This document shows, piece after piece, positions 9,899 through 19,837 of a DNA stretch of 64,000 bases. The notes beneath the pieces are model-generated. The model was not told the origin of the DNA. It made no database searches and saw nothing but the letters and a program-made list of their open reading frames with translations. The stretch spans positions 1,922,001 through 1,986,000 of the forward strand of contig NZ_CP066129.1 of the NCBI RefSeq assembly GCF_019242955.1, read 5' to 3'. The position numbers and the translations under genes are program-made. This stretch comes from Morganella morganii. Its GTDB lineage: Bacteria; Pseudomonadota; Gammaproteobacteria; Enterobacterales; Enterobacteriaceae. How positions within the stretch are numbered: the stretch's first letter is position 1; every line of letters starts with the position of its first letter.

Positions 9899-11275
9899 GT
9901 GCAATTGCAGCAACTGGCAAAATCCGCCGTTCTGGTATACAACCAGTTACCCAAAGCACATCGGATGATGCTGGGGATGTTAACTGCCGCAACACTGGGT
10001 GTCGCTGTCTGGCACCCGTTTGCTGTATACCATGAGCGGACTGCTGATACTGAACAATATATAGAACTCGATTATGCGCCGCCGGCGGATGCTGCTGTCA
10101 CGCAGACAGAAACCGGCACGGACACTGATACCGACGATATTATCACCGACAGCAGTGATCAGCTGCCGGATGAAGGTCTTGCCAAAGAATCTGATGATAT
10201 CGATGAATCCTCCCCGACCGATACCGTTATCCCGACCTCACTTGAATACACGGTTGCCAGTGGCGACAGCCTGTCTGCTATCCTGACCCAATACGGGATA
10301 GACGCTTCTGATGTGGCATTATTGTCCAATCAGTATAAAGGGTTACGTAACCTGCAAATCGGGCAGACCCTTGCCTGGGAACTGAATGAAGACGGTGAAC
10401 TGAAATCCCTGAGCTGGGCGGTGAACCGCCGTGAAACCCGCACTTATGCCCGCAGCGGCAACGGCTTCAAAGAAACCAAAGAGATGCGCGAAGGGGAATG
10501 GCAGACTAAACGCCTGACCGGCAAAGTCAGCGGCAGCCTGAATGCCAGTGCGTCAAAAGCGGGACTGACCCGCAGTGAAGTCCGTGATATTTCCAAGGCG
10601 TTACAGTGGCAGGTTGATGTCCGTAAAGTGAAAAATGGTGATCGTTTCACGGTGCTGACGTCCCGTGAAATGCTCGACGGTAAACAGGAACAGAGCCAGA
10701 TGCTGGCGGTACGCCTGCATACTAACGGACGAGATTATTATGCATTCCGTGCAGAAGACGGCCGTTTTTATGATGCCAAAGGTGATGGCCTGGAGCGCGG
10801 TTTCCTGCGTTTCCCGACAACAAGACAATTTCGTGTGTCCTCACACTTTAATCCGCGTCGTGTAAACCCGGTTACCGGGCGTGTTGCGCCGCATAAAGGG
10901 GTCGATTTCGCGATGCCGGTCGGCACACCGGTGCTGGCTGTCGGTGACGGCGAAGTGGTTGTGGCGAAATACAGCGGTGCGGCGGGAAATTTCGTGGCTA
11001 TCCGTCACGGACGCCAGTTTACCACCCGTTATATGCACATGCGCAAACTGCTGGTCAAACCGGGTCAGAAAGTGAAACGCGGTGATAAAGTCGGATTATC
11101 CGGTAACACCGGCCGTTCAACCGGACCACATCTGCACTTTGAGGTCTGGAACGGACAGCAGGCGGTGAACCCGCTGACCGCAAAACTGCCGCGTTCAGGC
11201 GGTCTGACCGGCAAAGATCGCACCGGTTATCTGGCGCTGGTCAAACAATACCGTCCTCAGCTGACACTTGACTAA
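9899..11275 (+). CDS. mepM: MepM, murein DD-endopeptidase
   Basis: A 458-residue M23 peptidase anchored by an N-terminal membrane segment (about 22-42). An acidic linker, a LysM domain (about 114-160, YTVASGDSLSAILTQYG) and the LytM/M23 domain follow. Metal and catalytic residues are visible: His332 and Asp336 in HKGVDF, and His411-Leu-His413 in the HLHFEVW motif. It cuts cross-links so that new peptidoglycan can be inserted. The start is GTG at 9899 after AAGGAAC, giving MQLQQLAKSA, aligned with E. coli YebA/MepM. Confidence 0.95.
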   Translation: MQLQQLAKSAVLVYNQLPKAHRMMLGMLTAATLGVAVWHPFAVYHERTADTEQYIELDYAPPADAAVTQTETGTDTDTDDIITDSSDQLPDEGLAKESDDIDESSPTDTVIPTSLEYTVASGDSLSAILTQYGIDASDVALLSNQYKGLRNLQIGQTLAWELNEDGELKSLSWAVNRRETRTYARSGNGFKETKEMREGEWQTKRLTGKVSGSLNASASKAGLTRSEVRDISKALQWQVDVRKVKNGDRFTVLTSREMLDGKQEQSQMLAVRLHTNGRDYYAFRAEDGRFYDAKGDGLERGFLRFPTTRQFRVSSHFNPRRVNPVTGRVAPHKGVDFAMPVGTPVLAVGDGEVVVAKYSGAAGNFVAIRHGRQFTTRYMHMRKLLVKPGQKVKRGDKVGLSGNTGRSTGPHLHFEVWNGQQAVNPLTAKLPRSGGLTGKDRTGYLALVKQYRPQLTLD

Positions 11276-11286
11276 TCCTCTCATTT

Positions 11287-11325
11287 CGCCGGACGGGTAT
11301 GAAGAAAACCCGTCCGGCGCATTTT
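11287..11325 (+). terminator. Terminator after mepM
   Basis: Perfect 12-base arms CGCCGGACGGGT / ACCCGTCCGGCG with a nine-base loop are followed by CATTTTC, just downstream of the mepM stop. Confidence 0.82.
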
Positions 11326-11434
11326 CAGAATGCAGAATTTTAATGTACTTCTGAGTTCAGATAATCAATAATAATAGATCACGATATCTATAATATCATG
11401 ATAAATAAGCTTAATTTAATACTGGTATCCCTCT

Positions 11435-12415
11435 GTGTATAAAGAAAATGATACAGACAGCAAAGCGGGCTATATCCCGACATTTCACCGCCACTACCTG
11501 CACCCGAAATACTGGGGTATGTGGGTTGCGGCAGGCGCACTGGCCGGTCTGAGCTACCTGCCGGTTAAATTACGTGACCCGATGCTGGCCGGCGTGGGCC
11601 GGATTGCCGGACGTTTTGCCAAAGGCGGACGCCGCCGGGCACTGATCAATCTGTATTACTGTTTCCCGGATATGCCGAAAGCGGAGCGGGAACGGATCAC
11701 GGATGAGATGTTTGCCAGTGCACCGCACGCCTTTGTGATGCTGGCGGAATTGTGTCTGCGCAATCCGCAGCGGGTGATTTCCCGCACGCAGGTTCACGGA
11801 CAGGACATTATTGACGGGTTACAGGCAGAAGGGCGCAATATCATCTTTATGGTGCCGCACGGCTGGGCGATTGATTTACCGGCGATGCTGTTTGCTGCGC
11901 AGGGAAATAAAGTGGCGGGCATGTTCCATCACCAGAAAAATCCGGTGGCAGATTACCTGTGGAATAAAGCCCGCGTTCACTTCGGCGGCCGCCTGCACTC
12001 CCGCGAGGCTGGTATTAAACCGTTTATCGCCAGCGTACGTAATGGTTACAGCGGCTACTATCTGCCGGATCAGGATCACGGTGAAGAGCACAGTGAGTTT
12101 GTCCCGTTCTTCAGTACCTATAAAGCCACACTGCCTGCTATCGGCCGGCTGATGAAAGTCTGCAAAGCGGCAATTGTCCCGCTGTTTCCGGTGTACGATC
12201 ATAAAAATCACCAGTTCCATATCCACGTCCGCCCGCCGATGGATGACATTGACGGACAGGATGACCCGTATATCGCCCGCCGCATGAACGAAGAAGTGGA
12301 AGCGTTGGTACGACCGAATATAGAACAATACACCTGGATTCTGAAACTGCTGAAAACCCGCAAAGACGGCGAAGAAGAGCCGTATAAAATCTATAAACAC
12401 AAAGAATTGCCCTGA
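11435..12415 (+). CDS. lpxM: LpxM, lipid A myristoyltransferase
   Basis: A 326-residue Kdo2-lipid A acyltransferase (LpxL/LpxM family) that adds the last secondary acyl chain to lipid A at the inner membrane. The HX4D catalytic motif is His142-Asp147 (PHGWAIDLPA). YYLPDQDHGEEHSEFVPFF and the C-terminal QYTWILKLLKTRK agree with LpxM rather than LpxL. The start is assigned to GTG at 11435. It is the only in-frame start that keeps the family N-terminus, but its ribosome binding site is weak. In E. coli the same mepM-lpxM-pykA order is found; here a large foreign gene separates lpxM from pykA. Confidence 0.94.
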   Translation: MYKENDTDSKAGYIPTFHRHYLHPKYWGMWVAAGALAGLSYLPVKLRDPMLAGVGRIAGRFAKGGRRRALINLYYCFPDMPKAERERITDEMFASAPHAFVMLAELCLRNPQRVISRTQVHGQDIIDGLQAEGRNIIFMVPHGWAIDLPAMLFAAQGNKVAGMFHHQKNPVADYLWNKARVHFGGRLHSREAGIKPFIASVRNGYSGYYLPDQDHGEEHSEFVPFFSTYKATLPAIGRLMKVCKAAIVPLFPVYDHKNHQFHIHVRPPMDDIDGQDDPYIARRMNEEVEALVRPNIEQYTWILKLLKTRKDGEEEPYKIYKHKELP

Positions 12416-12432
12416 GACGGGGCAATTTTTTG
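12405..12432 (+). terminator. Terminator overlapping the lpxM stop
   Basis: The arms ATTGCCC / GGGCAAT flank the lpxM TGA and are followed by a run of six Ts. The stop codon sits in the loop. Confidence 0.8.
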
Positions 12433-12870
12433 TTCCTAATCACATTGGTGATTTTTAATATAATTCCGGATAGTTTATTCACATTTCCTCATCGTTTTCA
12501 GTGTGTTAATTGTCAACCTGTAACCCAGAGTAATACAATATTGCTCCACCCGCCGGTTTCCTGACAAACTGGTCGGGTTCAATGGCAAAGTCTGCCCTGT
12601 ATTTACCTATCCGGATATATGTCCCTCACCTCACTACATCTGAAAAATTCGGGTGATATATAACGATAATATTTACAATCAGTTATATTTCAATGCATTG
12701 CATATGGCATAGTCATTATTCCCTAACAGTATTAACTACATGGTTTCATATAGTGGATATCAACTCGCCTTTTTTTCGGAATAACTATGGTAATATCGAA
12801 GAATTTATAGGGACCGGAAATAAAGATAAGCCGGTATTTAAGTAGATGACATGCTTATTACATTGTAACC
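12433..12870. other. AT-rich non-coding stretch before the NACHT-nuclease gene
   Basis: About 440 bases with no convincing gene. Base composition falls from core-like to AT-rich along the stretch. Only very short reading frames are present, for example MVISKNL from 12787. It must hold the promoter of the downstream gene. No inverted repeats typical of an insertion sequence and no tRNA end were seen. Confidence 0.6.
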
Positions 12871-15800
12871 ATGAATAAATATTTTTACCTTGAACGTACA
12901 CTAATTGCACAGAATAGTGGCCATGTATTCACTGAGCGTGAGTTACTGGAAAATTTTCGGTATATAGTGGTGCTGGCAGAGCCGGGTGCTGGTAAAACAG
13001 AATTGATGGCGAGTTTGGCGCGTAAGCTCAGTGTTCGTCCATTGAGTGCATCAGTATTAATGTATAATGATGCTACCAGTGCTGACAATGGTCCTTTGGT
13101 AGTTGACGCAGTTGATGAAATTGCGACAATTGAAAAATCAGGAATTTATAGATTATTGGGAGCTGTTTACAAGCTAAAACCTACGTTAGTGATTATGTCG
13201 AGTCGTTCCAGTGAATGGGAGCAAGCTTCGACAACCGCTTTTGAGCAATTTTTAGGTTCAACCCCGGAGATTGTTCGTCTTAATGAGTTTAGTTCAGATG
13301 AACAACGACAACTTTTTGAAAATTATACAGGTAGTGCTGATTTTGGTTCATTTCAGGAAGAAATTTATCGTTTTAATCTGGGGATGCTATTACCGAACCC
13401 TCAATTTTTAAAATTATTTTCTGATGCTTATTTTGAAAGTAATAAGCATTTTACAGACAAAAAATCTATCTTTAGTATGGCAGTTGAACGATTAGCGAAA
13501 GAGGCTAATAGTCGCATTTTAAAAGTCTCAAATACTCTTCAGATATCGAAAAAAATATCGTTATCATCAGAGATTTTCACTAAATTACTATTATCCGGAG
13601 CTGAAGGTGTCAATACATCTGAAGCAACAGAAAATCGTTTGTATCCTGCGTTATCATCACTGGTTGATGACGATAATGTACATAAGGTTCTATCAACCAG
13701 ATTATTTATGCCAGGTGCTGATGAAAATCAACACCGACCTGTTCATAAAATTGTTGCTGAATATTGCGCTGCCAGCTACTTAGTCAGCAGAATAGCCACA
13801 CTGGAAAAACCCTTGAAGTTATCAGAATGTTTATCTTTGATTGCTCCTAATGGTGTATCAAGAGATGAGCTCAGAGGGCTTCTTGGATGGATGGCTACGC
13901 TGGGGAATAAAATAATTCAGGAAACTATTATCGATCTTGATGCCTACGCTGTTCTGGCTAATGGAGATCCTTCTCAGCTTGAGAGTTCTTCTAAAAGACA
14001 GCTTATTCACAAATTAAAACAGCTTGAAGATACTGATCCTTATTTTCGAAGAGGCGATTATTTTCGTCGATTTAGCGTTTCAGATTTTTTTACACCAGAT
14101 ATTCTGGATGAAATTAAATCTATTTTAATTAATCACAAAGATGGGCATTTACATGACTTACTTCTTGATTTATTAGTAGATTCACCGATAGCCTCTGATT
14201 TGGTAACAGAACTAACACAGGTCGTAGTGAGTGATAGTGAAACTGAATATACAAGAATGTCAGCATTAGCTTGTTTGGTTAACACTAAAGATTATAACTT
14301 ATTCGATATTTTTGGTATTTTAATTTTTGAATCCAGTAATATATCATTATCTATGATATCAACTATTATAGAAAAAATAGGTGTTTATAAAGTAGGCTTT
14401 AAAAATATTTGTGGATATTTAAGAGTATGCGCTCATCTTTACCCGGATCATAAAACAAGATATGACGGTGAGTTAGGGAAGCGTTACTTTATTAGGCGTT
14501 TAATTTCACTTTTCCCTGCTGATTTTCTTGAGATCTTGCTTAATGAATTAACAGCTAAACTAGCTTGTGTCTGTGGGAGTGAATCATACAATTGTGATTG
14601 TCGCAATGGAATAAGTAAAATTATCGGAATGGTAATGGATCGTTACTTTGAATTAATTCCGGCCCCTTATGACCCGATACAAATCTGGAGTTGGGTGAAA
14701 AATCTTCATTATCATGAAAGAATCCTGACTAAAGACAGTAAAGCTGTACATGTTTTACAGACAGATACGGCGTTAAGACAGGGCATATTGACACATGTTT
14801 TTTCTGAGATTACTGATCAAAAAGAAATATGGAATTTAAAAGTTCACTATTTTAGTTCGGGATTTCAATCTCATTCTGGACTAATTATCTTAAAAGATGA
14901 CATTTTGTTTATATTATCAATGGCATTTGATATTAATAATGCGGAATTATGGAGAGGCTTTATTGTCAGTCATCCACTATATAAAAATGATGATTTAAAT
15001 GAAGTTAAATTTATTCGACATATGCTTAGGCAGCAAGCTTTGGTTAAGCCCGAATTCATGCGACATTGGGCATTTTTTAATAAGGTATTTAAGTCTGGTA
15101 AGGTGGGTAGCTTTAAATGCGATATTAAATTTAGAAGAAAAAGAAAGAGGTGTGAGAAAAGGAAGAATGAAATAAATAGGCTGGGTATTGAATTTATTAA
15201 TAATAATTTACCATTGATTGCTAGTGGCCGGCATCTTGGGTGTCTGGAAAGATTTTCTGAATTAATTCTGTTTTATCCTGAAAAAATAAAGGAAGAGGTC
15301 GGTAATGAAAAATTAATCACACAGGCATTAACGAACTGTATTGATTATATTTCATCTATTACACCAACTTTACAAGAAATTGCTAAATTAAGGTGTGCGT
15401 CAAAACGGTCTTCATTAGAATTAATATGGTTTGCAGCTTGTTTAGTTATTTTACGTAATCAGGGTAGCCTTGATAGTGTTCCTGGAAATATATTATTTGC
15501 ACTACAGTCTACTTTTAATTTTCGCTATAAACCTGTATCAAAAGAAGAATATGAAAAATTAAAAAAAGAGGTCACAGATATTTTATTTATTGGATATGAT
15601 TCTAAAGTTCAGTTTATTTGTAATTATATAGAGCCACAGTTATCTGAAAGATTTGAGCATACTAATGTTGAAATCCTTCAATCTTATGATGTTTTTTCTG
15701 AATTACAAGGCGACCTGTCAATAAAATGGCTTTTAGAATTCAAAGGCCTTCCAATAAATTTAGTAGACAGGATTTTTGAAATAGCAGTTAATCATGGCTG

Positions 15801-16905
15801 TAGAGACCAGTTAAAAGAAATAATTAGACAGTATGTGTATGATTCAGAGCAAAAATGGATAAAAAAATCAACAGATGAACAGGTAAAGTCAGAGTTGTAT
15901 TTTTGGATACTCAGAGAGTTTTGTTTTATTGAAAAAACGCATGAATCCCATTGGGAGTTTTTCACGGAAGATAAAGATAATTTACTACTATTGCATCATA
16001 AAAGTGGACGAATAAACCAAAATGAGTTTCAGGGATGGCCTAAACTGACATCTGATAAAATTGAAAAAGTATTAGACGCATTCTATGAGCAATGGCCGGT
16101 TGTAGAATTACCAAGTTCGTGGGGAACACATAGCCCTAAAGCGGAAACAGCATATCGGTTTTTAACAGAATTAATATGGAATATTAATTCTGATAATCCA
16201 GATAACGCTATACCTGTACTAATGAGATTACTTAATGATAAACGGTTTCTAAATTCCCGGAGTGAGCTACAAAGTATACTAGCTTCTCAACGCAGAAAAA
16301 AATTACTACTCGATTTTAAACCGCCATCTGCTAAAGAAGTGGTGAGCTACTTAGACAAAAATGAAGTTATTAGTGTAGAGGGGATCAGAAAGGTAGTGCT
16401 ACAGGAATTAACCAATTTTCAAAAATCAATTGATGGTGGTGAATTCAATTCAGCAGATCGTTTTTATGAAAATGGAGTACGTTTAGATGAAGTAAAATCA
16501 ACAGAGATTATTGCTGAGAGACTTAGTTTGAAGCTTGAACATAAAAATATAGCTGTAACACTGGAGCATCAACTAAAATCACATAACCGAAGTGATTTTA
16601 CAGCATCCGGAATTGTAAATGGAAGAAAACGGTTGCTGGTTACAGAAGTAAAAGGGCAGTGGCATCGAGAATTATACACGGCTGCCGAAAAGCAATTGTA
16701 TGAACGTTATTCAATTCACCCGGCAGCAGAACAACAAGGTATTTTTTTAGTTCTCTGGTTTGGTAAAAATGAGAAAATAGCAGGAAAAATACATCATGGG
16801 ATCAAAACAGCAACTGAGTTGAAAATGAAAATTGAATCTGAATTGCCTTATGAGCTACGTGGTCTTATCGATATTTTTGTCTTGGATGTTTCAAAGAAAA
16901 TTTAG
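12871..16905 (+). CDS. NACHT/STAND-type NTPase with C-terminal PD-(D/E)XK-like nuclease domain (putative defence protein)
   Basis: A 1344-residue protein, strikingly AT-rich compared with its neighbours. Near the N-terminus are a Walker A (AEPGAGKT, 36-43), a NACHT-like Walker B (LVVDAVDEI, 76-84) and a sensor segment MSSRSSEW (109-116). PVHKIVAEYCAASYL (290-304) matches the H-x4-EY-x-AA motif that closes many bacterial NACHT modules. A long helical, HEAT-like middle follows, with a CxC-x6-CxC cluster at 566-577. The C-terminus has Asp1242, Glu1259-x-Lys1261 (LLVTEVKGQ) and Gln1275 (EKQLYERY), the pattern of PD-(D/E)XK nucleases. It stands alone between lpxM and pykA, with a poor ribosome binding site. 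Family knowledge suggests sensing of a phage or foreign molecule followed by nucleic acid cutting. That is inference; the exact family is not recognised. Confidence 0.72.
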   Translation: MNKYFYLERTLIAQNSGHVFTERELLENFRYIVVLAEPGAGKTELMASLARKLSVRPLSASVLMYNDATSADNGPLVVDAVDEIATIEKSGIYRLLGAVYKLKPTLVIMSSRSSEWEQASTTAFEQFLGSTPEIVRLNEFSSDEQRQLFENYTGSADFGSFQEEIYRFNLGMLLPNPQFLKLFSDAYFESNKHFTDKKSIFSMAVERLAKEANSRILKVSNTLQISKKISLSSEIFTKLLLSGAEGVNTSEATENRLYPALSSLVDDDNVHKVLSTRLFMPGADENQHRPVHKIVAEYCAASYLVSRIATLEKPLKLSECLSLIAPNGVSRDELRGLLGWMATLGNKIIQETIIDLDAYAVLANGDPSQLESSSKRQLIHKLKQLEDTDPYFRRGDYFRRFSVSDFFTPDILDEIKSILINHKDGHLHDLLLDLLVDSPIASDLVTELTQVVVSDSETEYTRMSALACLVNTKDYNLFDIFGILIFESSNISLSMISTIIEKIGVYKVGFKNICGYLRVCAHLYPDHKTRYDGELGKRYFIRRLISLFPADFLEILLNELTAKLACVCGSESYNCDCRNGISKIIGMVMDRYFELIPAPYDPIQIWSWVKNLHYHERILTKDSKAVHVLQTDTALRQGILTHVFSEITDQKEIWNLKVHYFSSGFQSHSGLIILKDDILFILSMAFDINNAELWRGFIVSHPLYKNDDLNEVKFIRHMLRQQALVKPEFMRHWAFFNKVFKSGKVGSFKCDIKFRRKRKRCEKRKNEINRLGIEFINNNLPLIASGRHLGCLERFSELILFYPEKIKEEVGNEKLITQALTNCIDYISSITPTLQEIAKLRCASKRSSLELIWFAACLVILRNQGSLDSVPGNILFALQSTFNFRYKPVSKEEYEKLKKEVTDILFIGYDSKVQFICNYIEPQLSERFEHTNVEILQSYDVFSELQGDLSIKWLLEFKGLPINLVDRIFEIAVNHGCRDQLKEIIRQYVYDSEQKWIKKSTDEQVKSELYFWILREFCFIEKTHESHWEFFTEDKDNLLLLHHKSGRINQNEFQGWPKLTSDKIEKVLDAFYEQWPVVELPSSWGTHSPKAETAYRFLTELIWNINSDNPDNAIPVLMRLLNDKRFLNSRSELQSILASQRRKKLLLDFKPPSAKEVVSYLDKNEVISVEGIRKVVLQELTNFQKSIDGGEFNSADRFYENGVRLDEVKSTEIIAERLSLKLEHKNIAVTLEHQLKSHNRSDFTASGIVNGRKRLLVTEVKGQWHRELYTAAEKQLYERYSIHPAAEQQGIFLVLWFGKNEKIAGKIHHGIKTATELKMKIESELPYELRGLIDIFVLDVSKKI

Positions 16906-16950
16906 TATTTCGTGCCCATACCAAAATTAAACCATTGGATAGCAAGAAAC

Positions 16951-16988
16951 TAAAAAAAAACCGCCCATCACCAGACAGGCGGTTTCAG
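16951..16988 (-). terminator. Terminator of pykA
   Basis: On the minus strand AAACCGCC pairs with GGCGGTTT around an internal loop and is followed by about nine Ts, 17 bases after the pykA stop. Confidence 0.85.
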
Positions 16989-17004
16989 TTTTGTCTGAAG
17001 AAAA

Positions 17005-18447
17005 TTACTTCACTTCAAGAATACGGCTGGTATTGGTGCTGCCGACCAGGCCCATCTGGTCGCCCTGGGTGACCATAACCAGGTCGCCGGTGCACAGATA
17101 GCCTTTTTCTTTCAGGCGGCTGATAGCTTCAGTGACCGCAGCCAGGCCATCGGTGTGGGTGCTGCAGAATACCGGGGTGACACCACGGTACAGTGAGCAC
17201 TGATTCAGAGTTTTTTCATGGCGGGACATGGCGAAGATCGGCAGGCCGGAGCTGATGCGGGACATCATACGCGCGGTACGGCCGGATTCGGTCATGGCAA
17301 TAATCGCTTTCACGCCGTTAAGGTGGTTTGCTGCGTACATGGTGGACATCGCAATCGCTTCTTCCGGATTGTCGAAGGTCATATCCAGACGGTGTTTGGA
17401 GATATTCACATTCGGCATTTTCTCCGCACCCAGACAAACCCGCGCCATGGCTTCCACCGTTTCAGCAGGATACTGACCGGCCGCGGTTTCCGCAGAGAGC
17501 ATCACCGCATCCGTACCGTCGAGCACGGCGTTTGCCACGTCCATGACTTCCGCACGGGTCGGCATCGGATTAGTGATCATAGATTCCATCATCTGGGTTG
17601 CTGTGATCACGACACGATTCAGTTGACGACTACGACGAATCAGCTTTTTCTGGACGCCGACCAGCTCCGGATCACCGATTTCCACACCGAGGTCACCACG
17701 TGCAACCATCACCACATCAGATGCGAGAATGATTTCATCCATAACCTGGTCAGTGGCGACGGCTTCTGCGCGTTCCACTTTGGAGACAATCATTGCCTCA
17801 CAACCGGCATCGCGGGCGAGACGGCGGGCGTAGTGCAGATCTTCCGCGCTGCGCGGGAAGGAAACTGCAAGGTAATCAACATTAATACGGGCGGCTGTTT
17901 TGATATCTTCTTTATCTTTTTCTGTCAGCGCGTCGGCAGACAATCCGCCGCCGAGTTTGTTGATACCTTTATTATTGGACAGCAAACCACCGACGGTGAC
18001 TTCTGTCATGATTTTGGTGCCTTTAACATCCAGGACTTTCAGCTGCACGCGGCCATCATCGAGTAACAGGATGTCATCTGCCACCACATCTTCCGGCAGC
18101 TTTTTATAGTCGATCCCGACGTGTTCACTGGTGCCTTCGCCTTTGCCCAGTTCCGCATCCAGAACAAATTTATCACCGACATTCAGCAGGACTTTATTAT
18201 TTTTAAAGGTGGACACACGGATTTTCGGTCCCTGGAGATCACCAAGGATAGCGACCTGAACGCCGAGGCGGGCAGCGATTTCACGGACTTTATTCGCACG
18301 TTCAACGTGATCTTCCGGGCTGCCGTGAGAAAAGTTCATACGAACCACATTGGCACCGGCACGGATGATTTTTTCAAGGTTGTTATCGCGATCGGTGGCG
18401 GGACCCAGGGTCGTTACGATTTTCGTTCTTCTGAGGCGTATTGACAT
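17005..18447 (-). CDS. pykA: Pyruvate kinase II
   Basis: A 480-residue pyruvate kinase, the length of E. coli PykA. It opens [28 protein letters not shown], closer to PykA (AMP-activated type II) than to PykF. The active-site block [12 protein letters not shown] and the signature [13 protein letters not shown], followed by ATQMMESMI and ARAEV-type helices, are intact. It converts phosphoenolpyruvate and ADP to pyruvate and ATP. It lies downstream of hexR on the same strand, as in E. coli. Between the two is a perfect 17-base palindrome that could be regulatory. Confidence 0.96.
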   Translation of the reverse strand: MSIRLRRTKIVTTLGPATDRDNNLEKIIRAGANVVRMNFSHGSPEDHVERANKVREIAARLGVQVAILGDLQGPKIRVSTFKNNKVLLNVGDKFVLDAELGKGEGTSEHVGIDYKKLPEDVVADDILLLDDGRVQLKVLDVKGTKIMTEVTVGGLLSNNKGINKLGGGLSADALTEKDKEDIKTAARINVDYLAVSFPRSAEDLHYARRLARDAGCEAMIVSKVERAEAVATDQVMDEIILASDVVMVARGDLGVEIGDPELVGVQKKLIRRSRQLNRVVITATQMMESMITNPMPTRAEVMDVANAVLDGTDAVMLSAETAAGQYPAETVEAMARVCLGAEKMPNVNISKHRLDMTFDNPEEAIAMSTMYAANHLNGVKAIIAMTESGRTARMMSRISSGLPIFAMSRHEKTLNQCSLYRGVTPVFCSTHTDGLAAVTEAISRLKEKGYLCTGDLVMVTQGDQMGLVGSTNTSRILEVK

Positions 18448-18671
18448 AAATTACTCCGTTGACCTGAATAAGGTGAAATGGTGTTGATAAAAAACTCCCT
18501 GCCGGGGAAATCCGTCCCGGCAGAAAAGTGTAAAATCGATTCACTCCTGTCTGATTATCGCGTATTTAAAATAAAAATCGAGTCAGCAAACGCAAAACAG
18601 TGAGTCAGACGTTATCCTACCATCCGTTATGTTACTAATTCGTGATGGTCATTACACCCGGCAGCAGTAAA

Positions 18672-18688
18672 TGTGTCAAATTGACACA
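18672..18688. promoter_or_regulatory. Unassigned 17-base palindrome between hexR and pykA
   Basis: TGTGTCAAATTGACACA has perfect 8-base arms about a single central base. It sits 13 bases past the hexR stop and about 225 bases upstream of pykA. The symmetry is typical of a dimeric repressor site, but I cannot match it to a known regulator; it is not the HexR consensus. It could also form an RNA hairpin, but no T run follows on either strand. Confidence 0.45.
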
Positions 18689-18700
18689 AATGGTTAAAAA

Positions 18701-19550
18701 TCAACGGAGTTTGTCGATGCGGGAGTCTTTCAGGGCTTCTTTGACCCGGCGCAGGTTATCGCGGAATTTAGGGCCGCGGCGCAGGGTAAAACCGGTGGCA
18801 AGCACATCAATAATGGTCAGCTGCGCCAGGCGGGAGATCATCGGCATATAAATATCCGTGTCTTCCGGCACATTGAGAATGATGGTCAGTGAGGCTTCCG
18901 CAGCGAGCGGGGAGTTCTCGGAGGTGATGGCGATCACGGTGGCATCGTTTTCGCGGGCGATACGGGCTATCTCAACCAGGTTTTTGGTCCGGCCGGTATG
19001 AGAAATTAATACCACCACATCTCCCTCGGTACTGTTGATACAGCTCATGCGCTGCATTACCACGTCGTCAGAATAAATTACCGGGATATTGAAACGGAAA
19101 AACTTATTCATCGCGTCATGGGCTACTGCTGCAGAGGCACCCAGGCCGAAAAAAGCAATTTTCCGGGCCTGAGTCAGGCAATCCACGGCGCGGTTGATGG
19201 TCAGCATATCGAGGGTGCTTCTGACTGCATCCAGGCCGGCCATGGCGGATTCAAAGATTTTACCGGTGTATGCCTCAACCGAATCATTTTCATCCACATT
19301 GCGGCTGACATACGGTGTGCCGTTTGCCAGGCTTTGTGCCAGCAGCAGTTTAAAATCAGGAAAGCCTTTGGTATCCAGGCGGCGGCAGAACCGGTTAACG
19401 GTCGGTTCGCTGACATCCGCCATTTTGGCCAGTGTGGCTATGCTGGAATGAATAGCTATCTGCGGTGCGCCGAGGATCGTCTCTGCAACTTTTTTTTTCC
19501 GATTTACTCAGGTAATCCAGACTGTTACGGAGCCGGTCTAAAATATTCAT
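18701..19550 (-). pseudogene. hexR: hexR, RpiR-family regulator of central carbon genes, apparent +1 frameshift in an A9 tract
   Basis: The true start is ATG at 19550 (MNILDRLRNSLDYLSKSEKK). After Lys-Lys the frame breaks. Nine As on the minus strand (19490-19498) give SCRDD in frame, whereas eight would continue VAETILGAPQIAIHSS and join the intact remainder. The span of 850 bases is 283 codons plus one base. The rest is standard HexR: an HTH (SEPTVNRFCRRLDTKGFPDFKL) and a SIS sugar-phosphate domain (FFGLGASAAVAHDAMNKF, LISHTGRTKNLVEIA). HexR represses zwf and other Entner-Doudoroff and glycolysis genes and is released by KDPG. As sequenced, only an N-terminally truncated protein would be made. 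A sequencing error is the simplest explanation. Confidence 0.88.
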
Positions 19551-19719
19551 GCCATCGTGCCTTTTATATTGATCTGTGTGACACACCGGCCACCTTCATT
19601 TTTTGAAAATATACTACGTAAGTCACGGTGATACAGAGGGGAAATCCCCCTGAAAGCGGCTTTTTTTTGAAAGTTTGACCGGTGTCTGATTTTCATTTCA
19701 GTAAGTTTGCATCAAAAAA

Positions 19720-19732
19720 GTAATTAAATTAC
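19720..19732. promoter_or_regulatory. HexR box 1 upstream of zwf
   Basis: GTAATTAAATTAC, an inverted repeat around one central base, agrees with the HexR consensus (about TGTAATTAAATTACA). It lies in the 330-base gap between the divergent hexR and zwf starts. Confidence 0.75.
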
Positions 19733-19837
19733 AAAATTGCACCCGGAAAGCGCTGCCGTACAAGCCTGTCAGAATGTGCGGTGGCCCGCATTTATGTTTA
19801 CTGGCCGGGCGCAAACGAGTACATTATTCGTTATCTC

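Noticed and set aside
12871-16905. Restriction endonuclease subunit
   Set aside because: No methyltransferase or specificity gene is nearby, and the NTPase is of NACHT type rather than a helicase.
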